Assembly (NCBI GenBank): GCA_024403675.1 | Contig: JAKSRH010000005.1 | Location: forward strand, 31,395-95,394 | Source of the DNA: Saccharofermentans sp. | GTDB lineage: Bacteria; Bacillota; Clostridia; Saccharofermentanales; Saccharofermentanaceae | Length of the DNA: 64,000 bases | Reading direction: 5' to 3' | Shown here: piece after piece, positions 26,705 to 35,425 of the stretch | Position numbering within the stretch: position 1 is the first letter of the stretch | Layout: every line of letters begins with the position of its first letter | The notes under the pieces: generated by a model | The model's database searches: none | What the model saw: the letters and a program-made list of their open reading frames with translations, nothing else | Told to the model about the DNA's origin: nothing | Program-made: the position numbers and the translations under genes

Positions 26705-27460
26705 ATGAAATTAGTAATTGGACATTTTTATCCTGATCTTCTTAATCTTTATGGCGATCGTGGTAACGTTTTAGCCCTTTATCGTCGTGCTTCTTTACGT
26801 GGAATTGATGTTGAGATTCGTTCCATCTCTGTTGGAGATGAAATTAATGAAGATGATATTGATATTTGTTTCTTTGGTGGTGGTCAGGATAGTGAGCAGA
26901 ACATCATGGCAAAGGATCTCATTGAAGAAAAGGGCTCCATAATCAAGAACATGATTGAAAATGGTAAGGTTTTCCTTTGCATTTGTGGTGGTTATCAGAT
27001 GCTTGGCCAGTATTACCGTGAGCATGATGGTTCCATGCTTAAGTGTCTTGGTGCTTTGCCTCATTATACAGAGGGTAAAAAGGAGCGTTTTATTAACGAT
27101 ACTGTATATGAATTTACCTTACCTTCAGGTGAAGTAACTAAGGTGGTTGGCTTTGAAAACCACAGTGGTCGTACATACCTTGGTGAAGGCGAGAAGCCTT
27201 TTATGAAGGTTATTACTGGTCATGGAAATAATGGTGAGGATGGCTATGAGGGTGCAGTATATAAGAATACTTTTTGCACATACTCACATGGTAGTTTCCT
27301 TCCAAAAAATCCTCTTATTACAGACATGCTTATAGAGATTGCCATGCGTAACCGCTATGGTAATGACTATGTATTACCACCACTTGATGTCTCTGTTGAA
27401 AATGAAGCTCGTGACCAGGCTTTTGATTACATACAAAACGGCAAAGAGCAGATGATCTGA
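26705..27460 (+). CDS. gatD: Lipid II isoglutaminyl synthase, glutamine amidotransferase subunit GatD
   Basis: Glutaminase subunit that feeds ammonia to MurT. The 251 residues begin with the LYPDLLNLYGDRGN-like family start (YPDLLNLYGDRGN at 9-21), and have the nucleophile Cys94 in CICGGYQ and the partner His195 in YSHGSFLP. Length is normal. It follows murT by 11 bases with an AGAGGTAGG site, and converges with the cellulase gene, whose stop is 16 bases away. Confidence 0.95.
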   Translation: MKLVIGHFYPDLLNLYGDRGNVLALYRRASLRGIDVEIRSISVGDEINEDDIDICFFGGGQDSEQNIMAKDLIEEKGSIIKNMIENGKVFLCICGGYQMLGQYYREHDGSMLKCLGALPHYTEGKKERFINDTVYEFTLPSGEVTKVVGFENHSGRTYLGEGEKPFMKVITGHGNNGEDGYEGAVYKNTFCTYSHGSFLPKNPLITDMLIEIAMRNRYGNDYVLPPLDVSVENEARDQAFDYIQNGKEQMI

Positions 27461-27475
27461 TAATCTTCGCGCAAA

Positions 27476-30136
27476 TTATGGCTTTGTTCCATAAATAACT
27501 TTGCTGCCAGATGTAATTACTATGTTATCAAGTGATTGCGCAGAGTAGTCGTCGCTAGAGTCAAATGTGCTCCAGTCTGAATAGTGAATAGCAAAACTGA
27601 TAGTAAGTGTGCTTCCAGCATCAAGAGTTCCACTTCCAGGATTAATGACGATTAATGTATCTGCATTTTGAGAGGATACTGAACTTATGGATGTACCTAC
27701 ATTATTAAGCTGAGTATAGCTTCCATTAGAACCATTAACTGCAGCGTGGTAACACTCAAAAACTATGGTGCCTTTCGCAGAATTTGTCACGTAATAATTA
27801 ACAGCAAGTGATGACAAATCGATAGAAGAAGATGAATTATTAGTTATATCGATTGTGCCAGAGATGCTGTTGCTAGAACTGCCATTACTGTCATATCTTA
27901 CGTTGATTGAGATGTCGCCACTACTTGCTGTGCCGCCTGTGGATCCACTTGAAGTAGAAGGAGCAGTTGTCTCAGTTGGAGTAGTTGATGTAGTGCCTGT
28001 GTTTCCGTTTCCAGTACTACTACCAGCGTTAGAACCGCTACTTCCTGGTTCGTTACCATAAACAAGAACATCATTATCATAAAGGGCACAAGTCGTTGGA
28101 GAACCACCATTAAGGGAAGGATAAGAAGGGTCATTATCGTTATTCCAAGGACCATTAGGGTTACGAAGTCTAATCTGAATTTCTGCCTTGTAATTACTTT
28201 GACCACGTGGTGCTAACTGGCCATCTTCGAAAGTCACACTTACATAGTAAATATGAGAATCCTCGTTCCATACACGAAGGCCGTTACATGTACCACTTTG
28301 CATGTAGTTTGTTGTTACTTCGATGCTATTAGCATCACCGCCAGCCGCATAAACTTCACTTAAATCTACAAAGTATCGATACTCAAGATTATCTGCTGTT
28401 CTAGCAGGCCAAGCAGTCTTGTTATATACGAAAGTTCTCATCTCAACAAAGTCATCGCCAGATACATTTACAGAACCTTCTACAGAATATTCTTCCTCCG
28501 AAATAGGCTCTACAGCACCCCAGTCAACAAGAGTTTCACCATAGTAGTGACCATACATTTTGGCAAGAAGACCAGTAAAGCCAGCGTTATAGTCGCAGGC
28601 AACCTCGTTGGTGTTATAGTTACTAACTTCATCAGTATAGTCGTCATTAGAACCAGGACCACCTACAAGGGCACCATAAAGTGTGTGGCGCGCATTACCA
28701 GGTTCGTTCATGTTATCACAATAGGAACCCTGAGAAGTTCTGTGATGAGGATGAACAGGATAGGAATCACCATAACCAATCTGATAAGAAAATCCTGAAG
28801 AACCAAGGGCATATTCAGCCTGACTTACAGCAAAGTTCCAATATTTATCTGTCTTATCAGAAGGGCATCCGTCCCATTCACTATATACACTAGCGATAAA
28901 AGCTGTTGTAGTCGCATAACGAAGAGAACCCCAAGAATCAAGCCATGCAAGACCCTTAGGAGTGTATGTGATTCTTTCACCAGAAGAAGTACCTGTTGTC
29001 CACCAGTCAAGGTGATCCTCCACATCTTTGGTATAAACATTAGAATTTGTGAGCTTAGAAAGCATTACAGCAGCACCGATATGAACGTCGTCCCAACACA
29101 TTGCCCAGTCATAATCATGGCCAGTCATTGTGTAGCATTCACATGCATTATCGAGATAATAATTGTCATTAGTTGCAATATATAACCACGCACCAGCCCA
29201 TGCTAGTTCGTCGTAAAAACCACTCCAAGAATCGTAGAAACCATTTGCTGCAGTGTAGCCAGCGTCGCTTCTTGTAGTGTCTGCAAATTCATATAAACTT
29301 TTAGCGTGTTCGAGACAAAGCTCACTATATTCAGGGTCTACGTCCTTAAAGATAATGCTTGTAATTGCAAGGCAAGCAGCGGCTTCACCAACTACTGCAG
29401 AACCTGGATTATCTTTGGTAACACAGTAGGAAGGACGGTCCATATTTAATACTTCAGCAGGGCCCCACCAGGAGTGATCCGTGCCACCGTTACCTACCTG
29501 ATAGTAATAAACTTCATCTTCTGGGTGACATTTAATAAGATAGTCAGAAATCCACTTGATATTATCGAGAATATAAGGAAGCTGACCAGACAATTCATAT
29601 GATTCTAAGTCCTCATATACAGACCAGCCAAGCATGGAACCAGTATATGCCATAGGAAGATTAAATTTAACGTGATCTCCTGCATCATAAAGACCACCAG
29701 TAAGATCAACGCCTACATCTAGACCATCAGTAAGGCAGCTATCTCCACGCCAGTTACATCTTACCTGCTCAGGAAGGTCACCTGATCTTTGAAGTTCATA
29801 GAAAAGAATAGACATCTGAAGAGCCTGACCATAATTGTAGTCAGTTGTTGCTTTAATTCCTTCGTAGCCATTTCCTGTCTCAGTAAGATTTCCCGTATCG
29901 AGAAGGGAAGAACCATAGGTTGGAGTAAATGTTGTAACGTCACTTCCAGGAACAGAAGAGGATGGTTTGCCAGATGTCTCATTAGTTGAAGTCTCTGTTA
30001 TTCCTGACTCGGAGGATTCGTCACTGGCGCCAGATTCTGAATTCTTTTTCTTAGAGCAGCCTGCCATGGCTCCCACAAGAATAGAAATAATTAAAATAGA
30101 TGAAATTGCTTTTTTTAGTATTTTTGACCCAACCAT
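27476..30136 (-). CDS. Lipoprotein GH9 endoglucanase with CBM3c and CBM3 modules
   Basis: Cellulase held on the cell surface. The 886 residues start with a lipoprotein signal (LVGAMAGC, Cys27), a Ser/Glu-rich stem (28-75), the GH9 (alpha/alpha)6 domain (about 92-535) with catalytic Asp pair in DAGDH (151-155), HPHHR (462-466) and acid Glu511 in NEVACDYNAG, then a CBM3c module (about 548-697) as in processive 'theme B' GH9 enzymes, a Ser/Thr/Gly linker (698-740) and a C-terminal cellulose-binding CBM3 (741-886). GAGG precedes the ATG. It starts 33 bases after a response-regulator stop with no terminator, so it is probably the last gene of the ABC/two-component operon. Confidence 0.95.
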   Translation of the reverse strand: MVGSKILKKAISSILIISILVGAMAGCSKKKNSESGASDESSESGITETSTNETSGKPSSSVPGSDVTTFTPTYGSSLLDTGNLTETGNGYEGIKATTDYNYGQALQMSILFYELQRSGDLPEQVRCNWRGDSCLTDGLDVGVDLTGGLYDAGDHVKFNLPMAYTGSMLGWSVYEDLESYELSGQLPYILDNIKWISDYLIKCHPEDEVYYYQVGNGGTDHSWWGPAEVLNMDRPSYCVTKDNPGSAVVGEAAACLAITSIIFKDVDPEYSELCLEHAKSLYEFADTTRSDAGYTAANGFYDSWSGFYDELAWAGAWLYIATNDNYYLDNACECYTMTGHDYDWAMCWDDVHIGAAVMLSKLTNSNVYTKDVEDHLDWWTTGTSSGERITYTPKGLAWLDSWGSLRYATTTAFIASVYSEWDGCPSDKTDKYWNFAVSQAEYALGSSGFSYQIGYGDSYPVHPHHRTSQGSYCDNMNEPGNARHTLYGALVGGPGSNDDYTDEVSNYNTNEVACDYNAGFTGLLAKMYGHYYGETLVDWGAVEPISEEEYSVEGSVNVSGDDFVEMRTFVYNKTAWPARTADNLEYRYFVDLSEVYAAGGDANSIEVTTNYMQSGTCNGLRVWNEDSHIYYVSVTFEDGQLAPRGQSNYKAEIQIRLRNPNGPWNNDNDPSYPSLNGGSPTTCALYDNDVLVYGNEPGSSGSNAGSSTGNGNTGTTSTTPTETTAPSTSSGSTGGTASSGDISINVRYDSNGSSSNSISGTIDITNNSSSSIDLSSLAVNYYVTNSAKGTIVFECYHAAVNGSNGSYTQLNNVGTSISSVSSQNADTLIVINPGSGTLDAGSTLTISFAIHYSDWSTFDSSDDYSAQSLDNIVITSGSKVIYGTKP

Positions 30137-30169
30137 AAGGACCTCACTAGTTATTTATAATTAATCAAT

Positions 30170-30793
30170 TCAGATAATGTTTTTATAGTAAAAACATGCA
30201 AGCTGAGTTCTGTCTCTAAGGTCTAATTTACTTAGTACGGAACTCATTAAATTACGGATAGTTCCTTCACCAAGAAACATCTTTTCAGCGATTTCTTTAT
30301 TAGATAAACCGTCAGCTACGTATTTAATAAGCTCTTGTTCTTTCTCAGTGATACCGAAGGCATCGTAGTTAAATCTTTCCTTACGATTAAGCATATCTGG
30401 AAGCTTTTCTACAATCTTACTTCCAAATACAGATTGGCCACCATATACAGCGCGAACTGAAGCCACGAGAGTACCGCACTCCTGTTTTAAAATATATCCA
30501 GCAGCGCCAAGTCGGAGGGCTTTGTTAATATATTCATCATCAAGGAATGTAGTGAGAAATAAAATCTTCATATCAGGGTTAGAGGCGAGAATTTTCTCAG
30601 CGGCTTCAAGGCCGTTCATGCCATCCATACGAATATCCATAACAAGAACATCAGGTGAGTGCTTCTCAACAAGAGAAACAGCATCAAAGCCAGAGTTACC
30701 AGTAGCTACGACCTCCATATCAGATTCATTATTAAGGATAATCTGAAGAGAAGATGATACTAATGGATCGTCGTCAATAATAATAATTCTCAT
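30170..30793 (-). CDS. NarL/LuxR-type response regulator
   Basis: The 207 residues have an N-terminal receiver with the acidic pocket at Asp7-Asp9, phosphoacceptor Asp53 in VMDIRMDG and Lys at about 105, and a C-terminal LuxR-type helix-turn-helix (LSNKEIAEKMFLGEGTIRN region, about 160-180). It is 14 bases after the cognate histidine kinase. By analogy with DesR/LiaR-type systems it probably controls the ABC operon, and here perhaps also the cellulase gene that follows it directly. Confidence 0.92.
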   Translation of the reverse strand: MRIIIIDDDPLVSSSLQIILNNESDMEVVATGNSGFDAVSLVEKHSPDVLVMDIRMDGMNGLEAAEKILASNPDMKILFLTTFLDDEYINKALRLGAAGYILKQECGTLVASVRAVYGGQSVFGSKIVEKLPDMLNRKERFNYDAFGITEKEQELIKYVADGLSNKEIAEKMFLGEGTIRNLMSSVLSKLDLRDRTQLACFYYKNII

Positions 30794-30807
30794 AAGTTTT
30801 TCTCCAG

Positions 30808-31917
30808 TTATTTAGTCTTTGGTAAAGTGGCGAGCACGTCAAATCCAGAGGAACCACTTTTGATATTTACACGACCACCCATAGAAGATGCGCGGTCATA
30901 GATATTACTAAGTCCTATTCCGTGTCCATCAGATGTAGATGTAGATGATAAGGAATATTCACGTTCAGGGCACTTACCATTATCATGGATAAGCACTCTC
31001 CAGAAGGATGCATTTTCTACAACTTCAATGCGAACTTTATCGCCGTTACTATGCTTACTAATATTAGTACAAGCCTCTTTGATTATACCGAGAATAGCTG
31101 TTTTTGTTGTGTTATCAGCAGGGGATTCAATGGATGTGGAGATATCCACCTTGAATCTTTCAGGTAAGGTTTTGGCAATGTCATTAACGCCAATCGCGAG
31201 GTCAATAGAATCGTCATGAAGCTCATGAACAGAGCGACGAATACCAGTCATAGCAAGGTCCAAAGTCTCACTTACAGAATCTAGCTGTGTCCCAACATTA
31301 GGGTCTTTATTAATAATCTTGAGCGCCTGCATCTGAACGATAACTCGTGTGATCTGATGACCAACATTATCGTGAATCTCACGGGCAATTCTATTACGCT
31401 CCTTAAGACGGGCCGTGTAGATGTCGTTCTCTGTTTTCTCTCGCATTTCGCGACGCTTGTTGGCAGCATCACGTGCCTCCTGACGAGCCTCGTCGTACTT
31501 ATTCATGGACGTGGTCACTTTCGTGAGGGACAAAGAGGTATTAAAAGCAATATACCCAGCCACAAGGCTAATAAGCATTATTAGTAAACTGCCTCTGGTT
31601 GATAAATTGATTCCGAAAGGTAGCAGCGCCATCACTCCGGCACACACGTAACCGCAGACATCACGGCGATACATAAAAAGATACACACAACCGATTATAG
31701 AGAAAGCAAAAATAGGATTAACTATGGTCGTCACTATAGAAATAACCGCCATAACAAAAGGGGTGTATCTATGACTAATAATGTCGCTAGAAAGGATACA
31801 CAAAATCATTAAAAGCAGACTTGCAACATGAACAGCCGCTACGTCCTCATAGGTGAAGACGATGGCGGCTGCAGTAATTATAGTTATTAATGTCTTGTCG
31901 GCAATTCTGTGTATCAT
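30808..31917 (-). CDS. Sensor histidine kinase, HisKA_3 (NarL-partner) type
   Basis: The 369 residues have five to six membrane helices in the first 130 residues with almost no outside loops, a coiled linker (135-170), the phosphoacceptor His182 in REIHDNVGHQ, and a HATPase domain with KEACTNISKHS, HDNGKCPE and DGHGIGLSNI. The lack of an outside domain fits intramembrane sensing, as in DesK/LiaS-like kinases linked to ABC exporters. Its ATG overlaps the stop of the upstream permease gene (ATGA). Confidence 0.92.
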   Translation of the reverse strand: MIHRIADKTLITIITAAAIVFTYEDVAAVHVASLLLMILCILSSDIISHRYTPFVMAVISIVTTIVNPIFAFSIIGCVYLFMYRRDVCGYVCAGVMALLPFGINLSTRGSLLIMLISLVAGYIAFNTSLSLTKVTTSMNKYDEARQEARDAANKRREMREKTENDIYTARLKERNRIAREIHDNVGHQITRVIVQMQALKIINKDPNVGTQLDSVSETLDLAMTGIRRSVHELHDDSIDLAIGVNDIAKTLPERFKVDISTSIESPADNTTKTAILGIIKEACTNISKHSNGDKVRIEVVENASFWRVLIHDNGKCPEREYSLSSTSTSDGHGIGLSNIYDRASSMGGRVNIKSGSSGFDVLATLPKTK

Positions 31918-33110
31918 TCCTTAATTATACGCTTACTTGCTGCCAAAAGTGCGATAGCTGCAAGAACTACTGCGAAGAGGAACTCGATAGAGATACCAAT
32001 GATCACCTGCTTCAAGTCAAAAGCGTATTTGGAATATGGCTCATAAGTCATATTGTTTACATATACTGTCCAGTAGAAAGGAAGGAACTTGGCAAATGTA
32101 AGTACCTTGCTTCCGATAAATCTCATTGGAACAAATACACCACAGAAGAATGACATTGAAAGGCCAACGATATTTGTTGTCATGGAGAGAATGTTGGAGT
32201 TCTTAATGAGGCTTGTTAAAAGAGATGTGATAGCACAGCATGAGAGCATGCATACGAATGAGTTAAGTGCTACAACCCAGCCGTACTGTTTGATAACCTC
32301 TGTGTCATGTCCATAGATAAGATTGATACCCATAAAGATTGCCCAGATAATTACTCCGGAAACCATAAGGCCCAGTGTGTTAATGAGCTGTGTCATGTAA
32401 CCTGGAACAGGACCAACATTAACTCTGTCTGATATTTCTTTCTTGTTATTAGCAATGATTGTGTGACCAATACCAAGTGTGAGCATACCGAGAATGAGGT
32501 ATGGATAGAACTGGTTAATATTGGCAATGACAATATTCTTATCCTTGTTAGTATCGTCTGTCTTTGTGTCAGATACTACAGTAAGAGTAGCGTTGGTTGT
32601 CATGAGATCCTTTGCCTTGGAAGCAGCCTCTGCCTTGTCATAACCGAGCTTAATGTAGTTCTGGTAAGCCTGAATGAAGCCATTAACCTGAGAATCAATA
32701 TCGTATGAGATATAAGACTTGGCGCCTTCGCAGGATGAATAAGTAATTTCCTTATAGTCCTTGCCATTCTCGATAGCTTCCTCGAATCCCTCAGGAATTT
32801 CCATGTGGAAATCAGTGATATCGAAGAATACCAGATTACTGATTTCTGACTCATTCTTGTCGCTATAGTCTGTCATGGTGTTATTAACATCCATATACTC
32901 GACAAGTGCCTTGCTGAGCTCAGAATCATCATTATCAATATAGCTGATGTCGTAGCTCTTCTTCTCTGCGGAAATACCTGCTGCATCACCTGCATTACTA
33001 TTAACCATCATCATAAGAGAAGCGAGCATTACGATTGTGATGATGCCGTAAATAATAAGACCTGTTTTGTTACGATTTACGAGCTTAAAAAACATTTTAA
33101 ACAGATGCAT
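31914..33110 (-). CDS. ABC-2 type transporter permease (second permease)
   Basis: The 398 residues follow the ABC-2 layout: one N-terminal membrane helix (about 18-36), a 150-residue outside domain and five to six helices in the C-terminal 200 residues. It overlaps the previous permease gene by 14 bases and the kinase gene by 4, so all are one transcript. The two permeases are related in plan and probably form a heterodimer. Substrate is unknown; such sets often export peptides, antibiotics or lipids. Confidence 0.88.
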   Translation of the reverse strand: MHLFKMFFKLVNRNKTGLIIYGIITIVMLASLMMMVNSNAGDAAGISAEKKSYDISYIDNDDSELSKALVEYMDVNNTMTDYSDKNESEISNLVFFDITDFHMEIPEGFEEAIENGKDYKEITYSSCEGAKSYISYDIDSQVNGFIQAYQNYIKLGYDKAEAASKAKDLMTTNATLTVVSDTKTDDTNKDKNIVIANINQFYPYLILGMLTLGIGHTIIANNKKEISDRVNVGPVPGYMTQLINTLGLMVSGVIIWAIFMGINLIYGHDTEVIKQYGWVVALNSFVCMLSCCAITSLLTSLIKNSNILSMTTNIVGLSMSFFCGVFVPMRFIGSKVLTFAKFLPFYWTVYVNNMTYEPYSKYAFDLKQVIIGISIEFLFAVVLAAIALLAASKRIIKE

Positions 33111-34242
33111 ATTTTTCTCTCCTTAAAATTACGATGCTGATGGCAAGAAGTGCGATAGCTGTGATAATGATTTTTGCCATGTTAGTGTAGAAGTCAAAAT
33201 CCTTAGTGGAATAAGCAAGGCGATAAAAAGCCATGTTCATTACAGTTGCAGGATTGATATCGTTAATGATTGGGCAGTTAAGCTCTAAGAAGCCTGGAAG
33301 TGAAGCAATCATTTCACCTGAGAGGAAAACAGAAGTCATAATGATCGCTGTTACCTTATTCTCACGGTTATCGAGAGTGCCCTTCATGAGAGATCCACAA
33401 ACCTCACCAAATGCGATAGCAAAGACGTTGCAGGCTACGACGAATAAACCAAGCTTAAAGTAATTATTGCCAAGTGGAACTTCGAAGATATTCTTCATGA
33501 TGAAAAGCTGCACGATGTTTATTACCAGAGCAACTACGAGTTTACTCATGAAGCATGCGAGAATCATACGGGACTTCTTGGATGGGCTAACTGATACTCT
33601 CATAGCTGCAGAAGAAACATCAGCCTTAATATCATATACCATGTTTACTCCGTTCATGGAGTTAAAGAGCATACCCATAACGAATGAGCTATAGAAATAC
33701 CAGATGTATGGGTTAGGGGATTCATCTACAAAGTTACTTGGTGCTGGAACTAACACATCTATTTCTTCACCGAGGCTGTCTATGAGTGTCATGGCCTCCA
33801 TAGGATTCTTGGCAAAAGCATCTTCGATAAGTGTGTAGTTATTCATGTAAGTGTCAGCAACTGCTCTTCCTACTGCACAAGCTGTGTCTGTGTAACTATT
33901 TGAAAGAAGAACTTCAACGTTACCATCAGTTACCTTAAAGGCCAGATCGATGTCGCCCTTGATAAGTGCCTTAGTAACGGCATCTTCACTGCTATACTCA
34001 TGTACTTTGAAGAGTGGTTCTTCGCCTTCTGTGAGGTTATCCATCATTGTTTGGAAGCTTTCTTCATACTTGGCGTTCTCACCTGTGTAGATAACTGCTG
34101 TATCTAGAGTGATGATTGTATCTACTGTAGTTAAGTTTCCGAAAGCAATTTTGAAGCACAACATGAGTGCCAGTGGAAAGCAAAGACACCAGAAAAGGAA
34201 TGTCTTGTTTCTTAAGTTGTTACGAAGATAATATGTAAACAT
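33097..34242 (-). CDS. ABC-2 type transporter permease (first permease)
   Basis: The 381 residues have an N-terminal helix (about 12-35), an outside domain of about 140 residues, and a C-terminal block of helices from about residue 175, the ABC-2 plan. SPSKKSRMILACFMSKL at about 218 is the cytoplasmic elbow before the core helices. It follows the ATPase gene by 21 bases with AAAGGAAAAG as ribosome binding site. Confidence 0.88.
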   Translation of the reverse strand: MFTYYLRNNLRNKTFLFWCLCFPLALMLCFKIAFGNLTTVDTIITLDTAVIYTGENAKYEESFQTMMDNLTEGEEPLFKVHEYSSEDAVTKALIKGDIDLAFKVTDGNVEVLLSNSYTDTACAVGRAVADTYMNNYTLIEDAFAKNPMEAMTLIDSLGEEIDVLVPAPSNFVDESPNPYIWYFYSSFVMGMLFNSMNGVNMVYDIKADVSSAAMRVSVSPSKKSRMILACFMSKLVVALVINIVQLFIMKNIFEVPLGNNYFKLGLFVVACNVFAIAFGEVCGSLMKGTLDNRENKVTAIIMTSVFLSGEMIASLPGFLELNCPIINDINPATVMNMAFYRLAYSTKDFDFYTNMAKIIITAIALLAISIVILRREKYASV

Positions 34243-34263
34243 TTTCTTTTCCTTTCGTGGGTC

Positions 34264-35205
34264 TTACTCGTCTCTTAAGTCCTTACCTGTGAGCTCGAGG
34301 AATACGTCGTTAAGTGTTGGCTGCTCGGAGGTAATCTTACGCATTGCGTATCCGTTTTCCTGAAGGATGTTCACGATATCGAGAACGTTATGCTTACCGC
34401 TTCCAGCCTCTACCTTGAGGACACCCTCTGTATAATCAACGCGGAAGATGTTCTTCATGTCGCGGATATTATCAAGTGTCTTGTCGTCGAGGCCACCAAC
34501 TTCGATGGAGATTAACTCGCTTGTCTTAATGGAGTTCTTAAGTTCATCTACTGTACCCTCAGCGATTGCTGTTCCCTTATCGATTACTACGATGTGATTA
34601 GCAAGCTTCTCAACTTCTTCCATGTAGTGGGATGTGTAAATGATTGTGGCACCCTGTTTATTAAGTTCTTCGATACCTTCTAAGATCTTGTTACGGCTCT
34701 GTGGGTCAACTGCTACTGTAGGCTCGTCGAAGATAATGAGCTTTGGCTTATGAGCGATGCCGCAGGCGATGTTAAGTCTTCTCTTAAGTCCACCGGAGAG
34801 CTTCTTAGGACGGAACTTTCTAAAATCATTAAGTGCTACAAAGTCAATTGCCTCATCTACGTACTTCTTACGTGTTGCCTTGTCCTTGATGTAGAGGCCG
34901 CAGAAGAAATCAACATTTTCTTCAACTGTGAGTGTGTCGTAAACTGCAACTTCCTGAGGAACGATACCAATCTGTGACTTGATGTCATAAGCCTTAGGGC
35001 TCATCTCCTTGTCGAAAATCTTAATCTCACCCTTGTCATACTCGAGAAGTGAGAGGAGGCAGTTGATTGTTGTGGACTTACCAGATCCGTTAGGACCAAG
35101 GAGACCCAAGATCTCACCTTCCTTTACCTTGAGGTCAAGGTGGTCAACTGCTACTAATTCCTTATATCTTTTAACTAAGCCTTTTACTTCAACAACATTA
35201 GTCAT
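34264..35205 (-). CDS. ABC transporter ATP-binding protein
   Basis: The 313 residues have Walker A GPNGSGKST (37-45), the Q-loop in VPQE (about 82), signature LSGGL (136-140), Walker B LIIFDEPTVAVDP (about 155-167) and the switch His in YTSHYMEE. A C-terminal 90-residue extension is of the type found in drug/lantibiotic ABC-2 exporters (CcmA/DrrA group). I choose the ATG at 35205, with GGAGG eight bases ahead. It is the first gene of the operon ATPase-permease-permease-kinase-regulator-cellulase. Confidence 0.93.
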   Translation of the reverse strand: MTNVVEVKGLVKRYKELVAVDHLDLKVKEGEILGLLGPNGSGKSTTINCLLSLLEYDKGEIKIFDKEMSPKAYDIKSQIGIVPQEVAVYDTLTVEENVDFFCGLYIKDKATRKKYVDEAIDFVALNDFRKFRPKKLSGGLKRRLNIACGIAHKPKLIIFDEPTVAVDPQSRNKILEGIEELNKQGATIIYTSHYMEEVEKLANHIVVIDKGTAIAEGTVDELKNSIKTSELISIEVGGLDDKTLDNIRDMKNIFRVDYTEGVLKVEAGSGKHNVLDIVNILQENGYAMRKITSEQPTLNDVFLELTGKDLRDE

Positions 35206-35272
35206 TTTCATTTCCTCCGTATCGGTTATGACACCATTATGCATTTTGGGGATTTTGTCTTGTAGTGAGGTG

Positions 35273-35299
35273 CATCACGAGTTGATGTGACATTTGTCA
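35273..35299. promoter_or_regulatory. Two short dyads in the divergent ABC-operon/sigma-factor intergenic region
   Basis: CATCA(5)TGATG at 35273-35287 and TGACA(2)TGTCA at 35288-35299 lie back to back, 70-90 bp upstream of the ABC ATPase ATG. Back-to-back dyads are a common form of LuxR-type response-regulator site, so this is a candidate target of the operon's own regulator. Nothing else proves it. Confidence 0.35.
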
Positions 35300-35392
35300 T
35301 TTTAGATTTTTGAAAAATTTTTTGGATTATTTGAACTTTTGCAAAATTCACACTGACTTAATAGATATAAAGCAAATCAGTAAAGCACCAAA

Positions 35393-35401
35393 TGCTATAA
35401 T
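35393..35401 (+). promoter_or_regulatory. Extended -10 promoter of the membrane-tethered sigma factor gene
   Basis: TGCTATAAT at 35393-35401 is a perfect extended -10, 24 bases before the ATG at 35426. The -35 region is poor. Confidence 0.6.
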
Positions 35402-35425
35402 TAACAACGTCAGGAGGATCACAAA

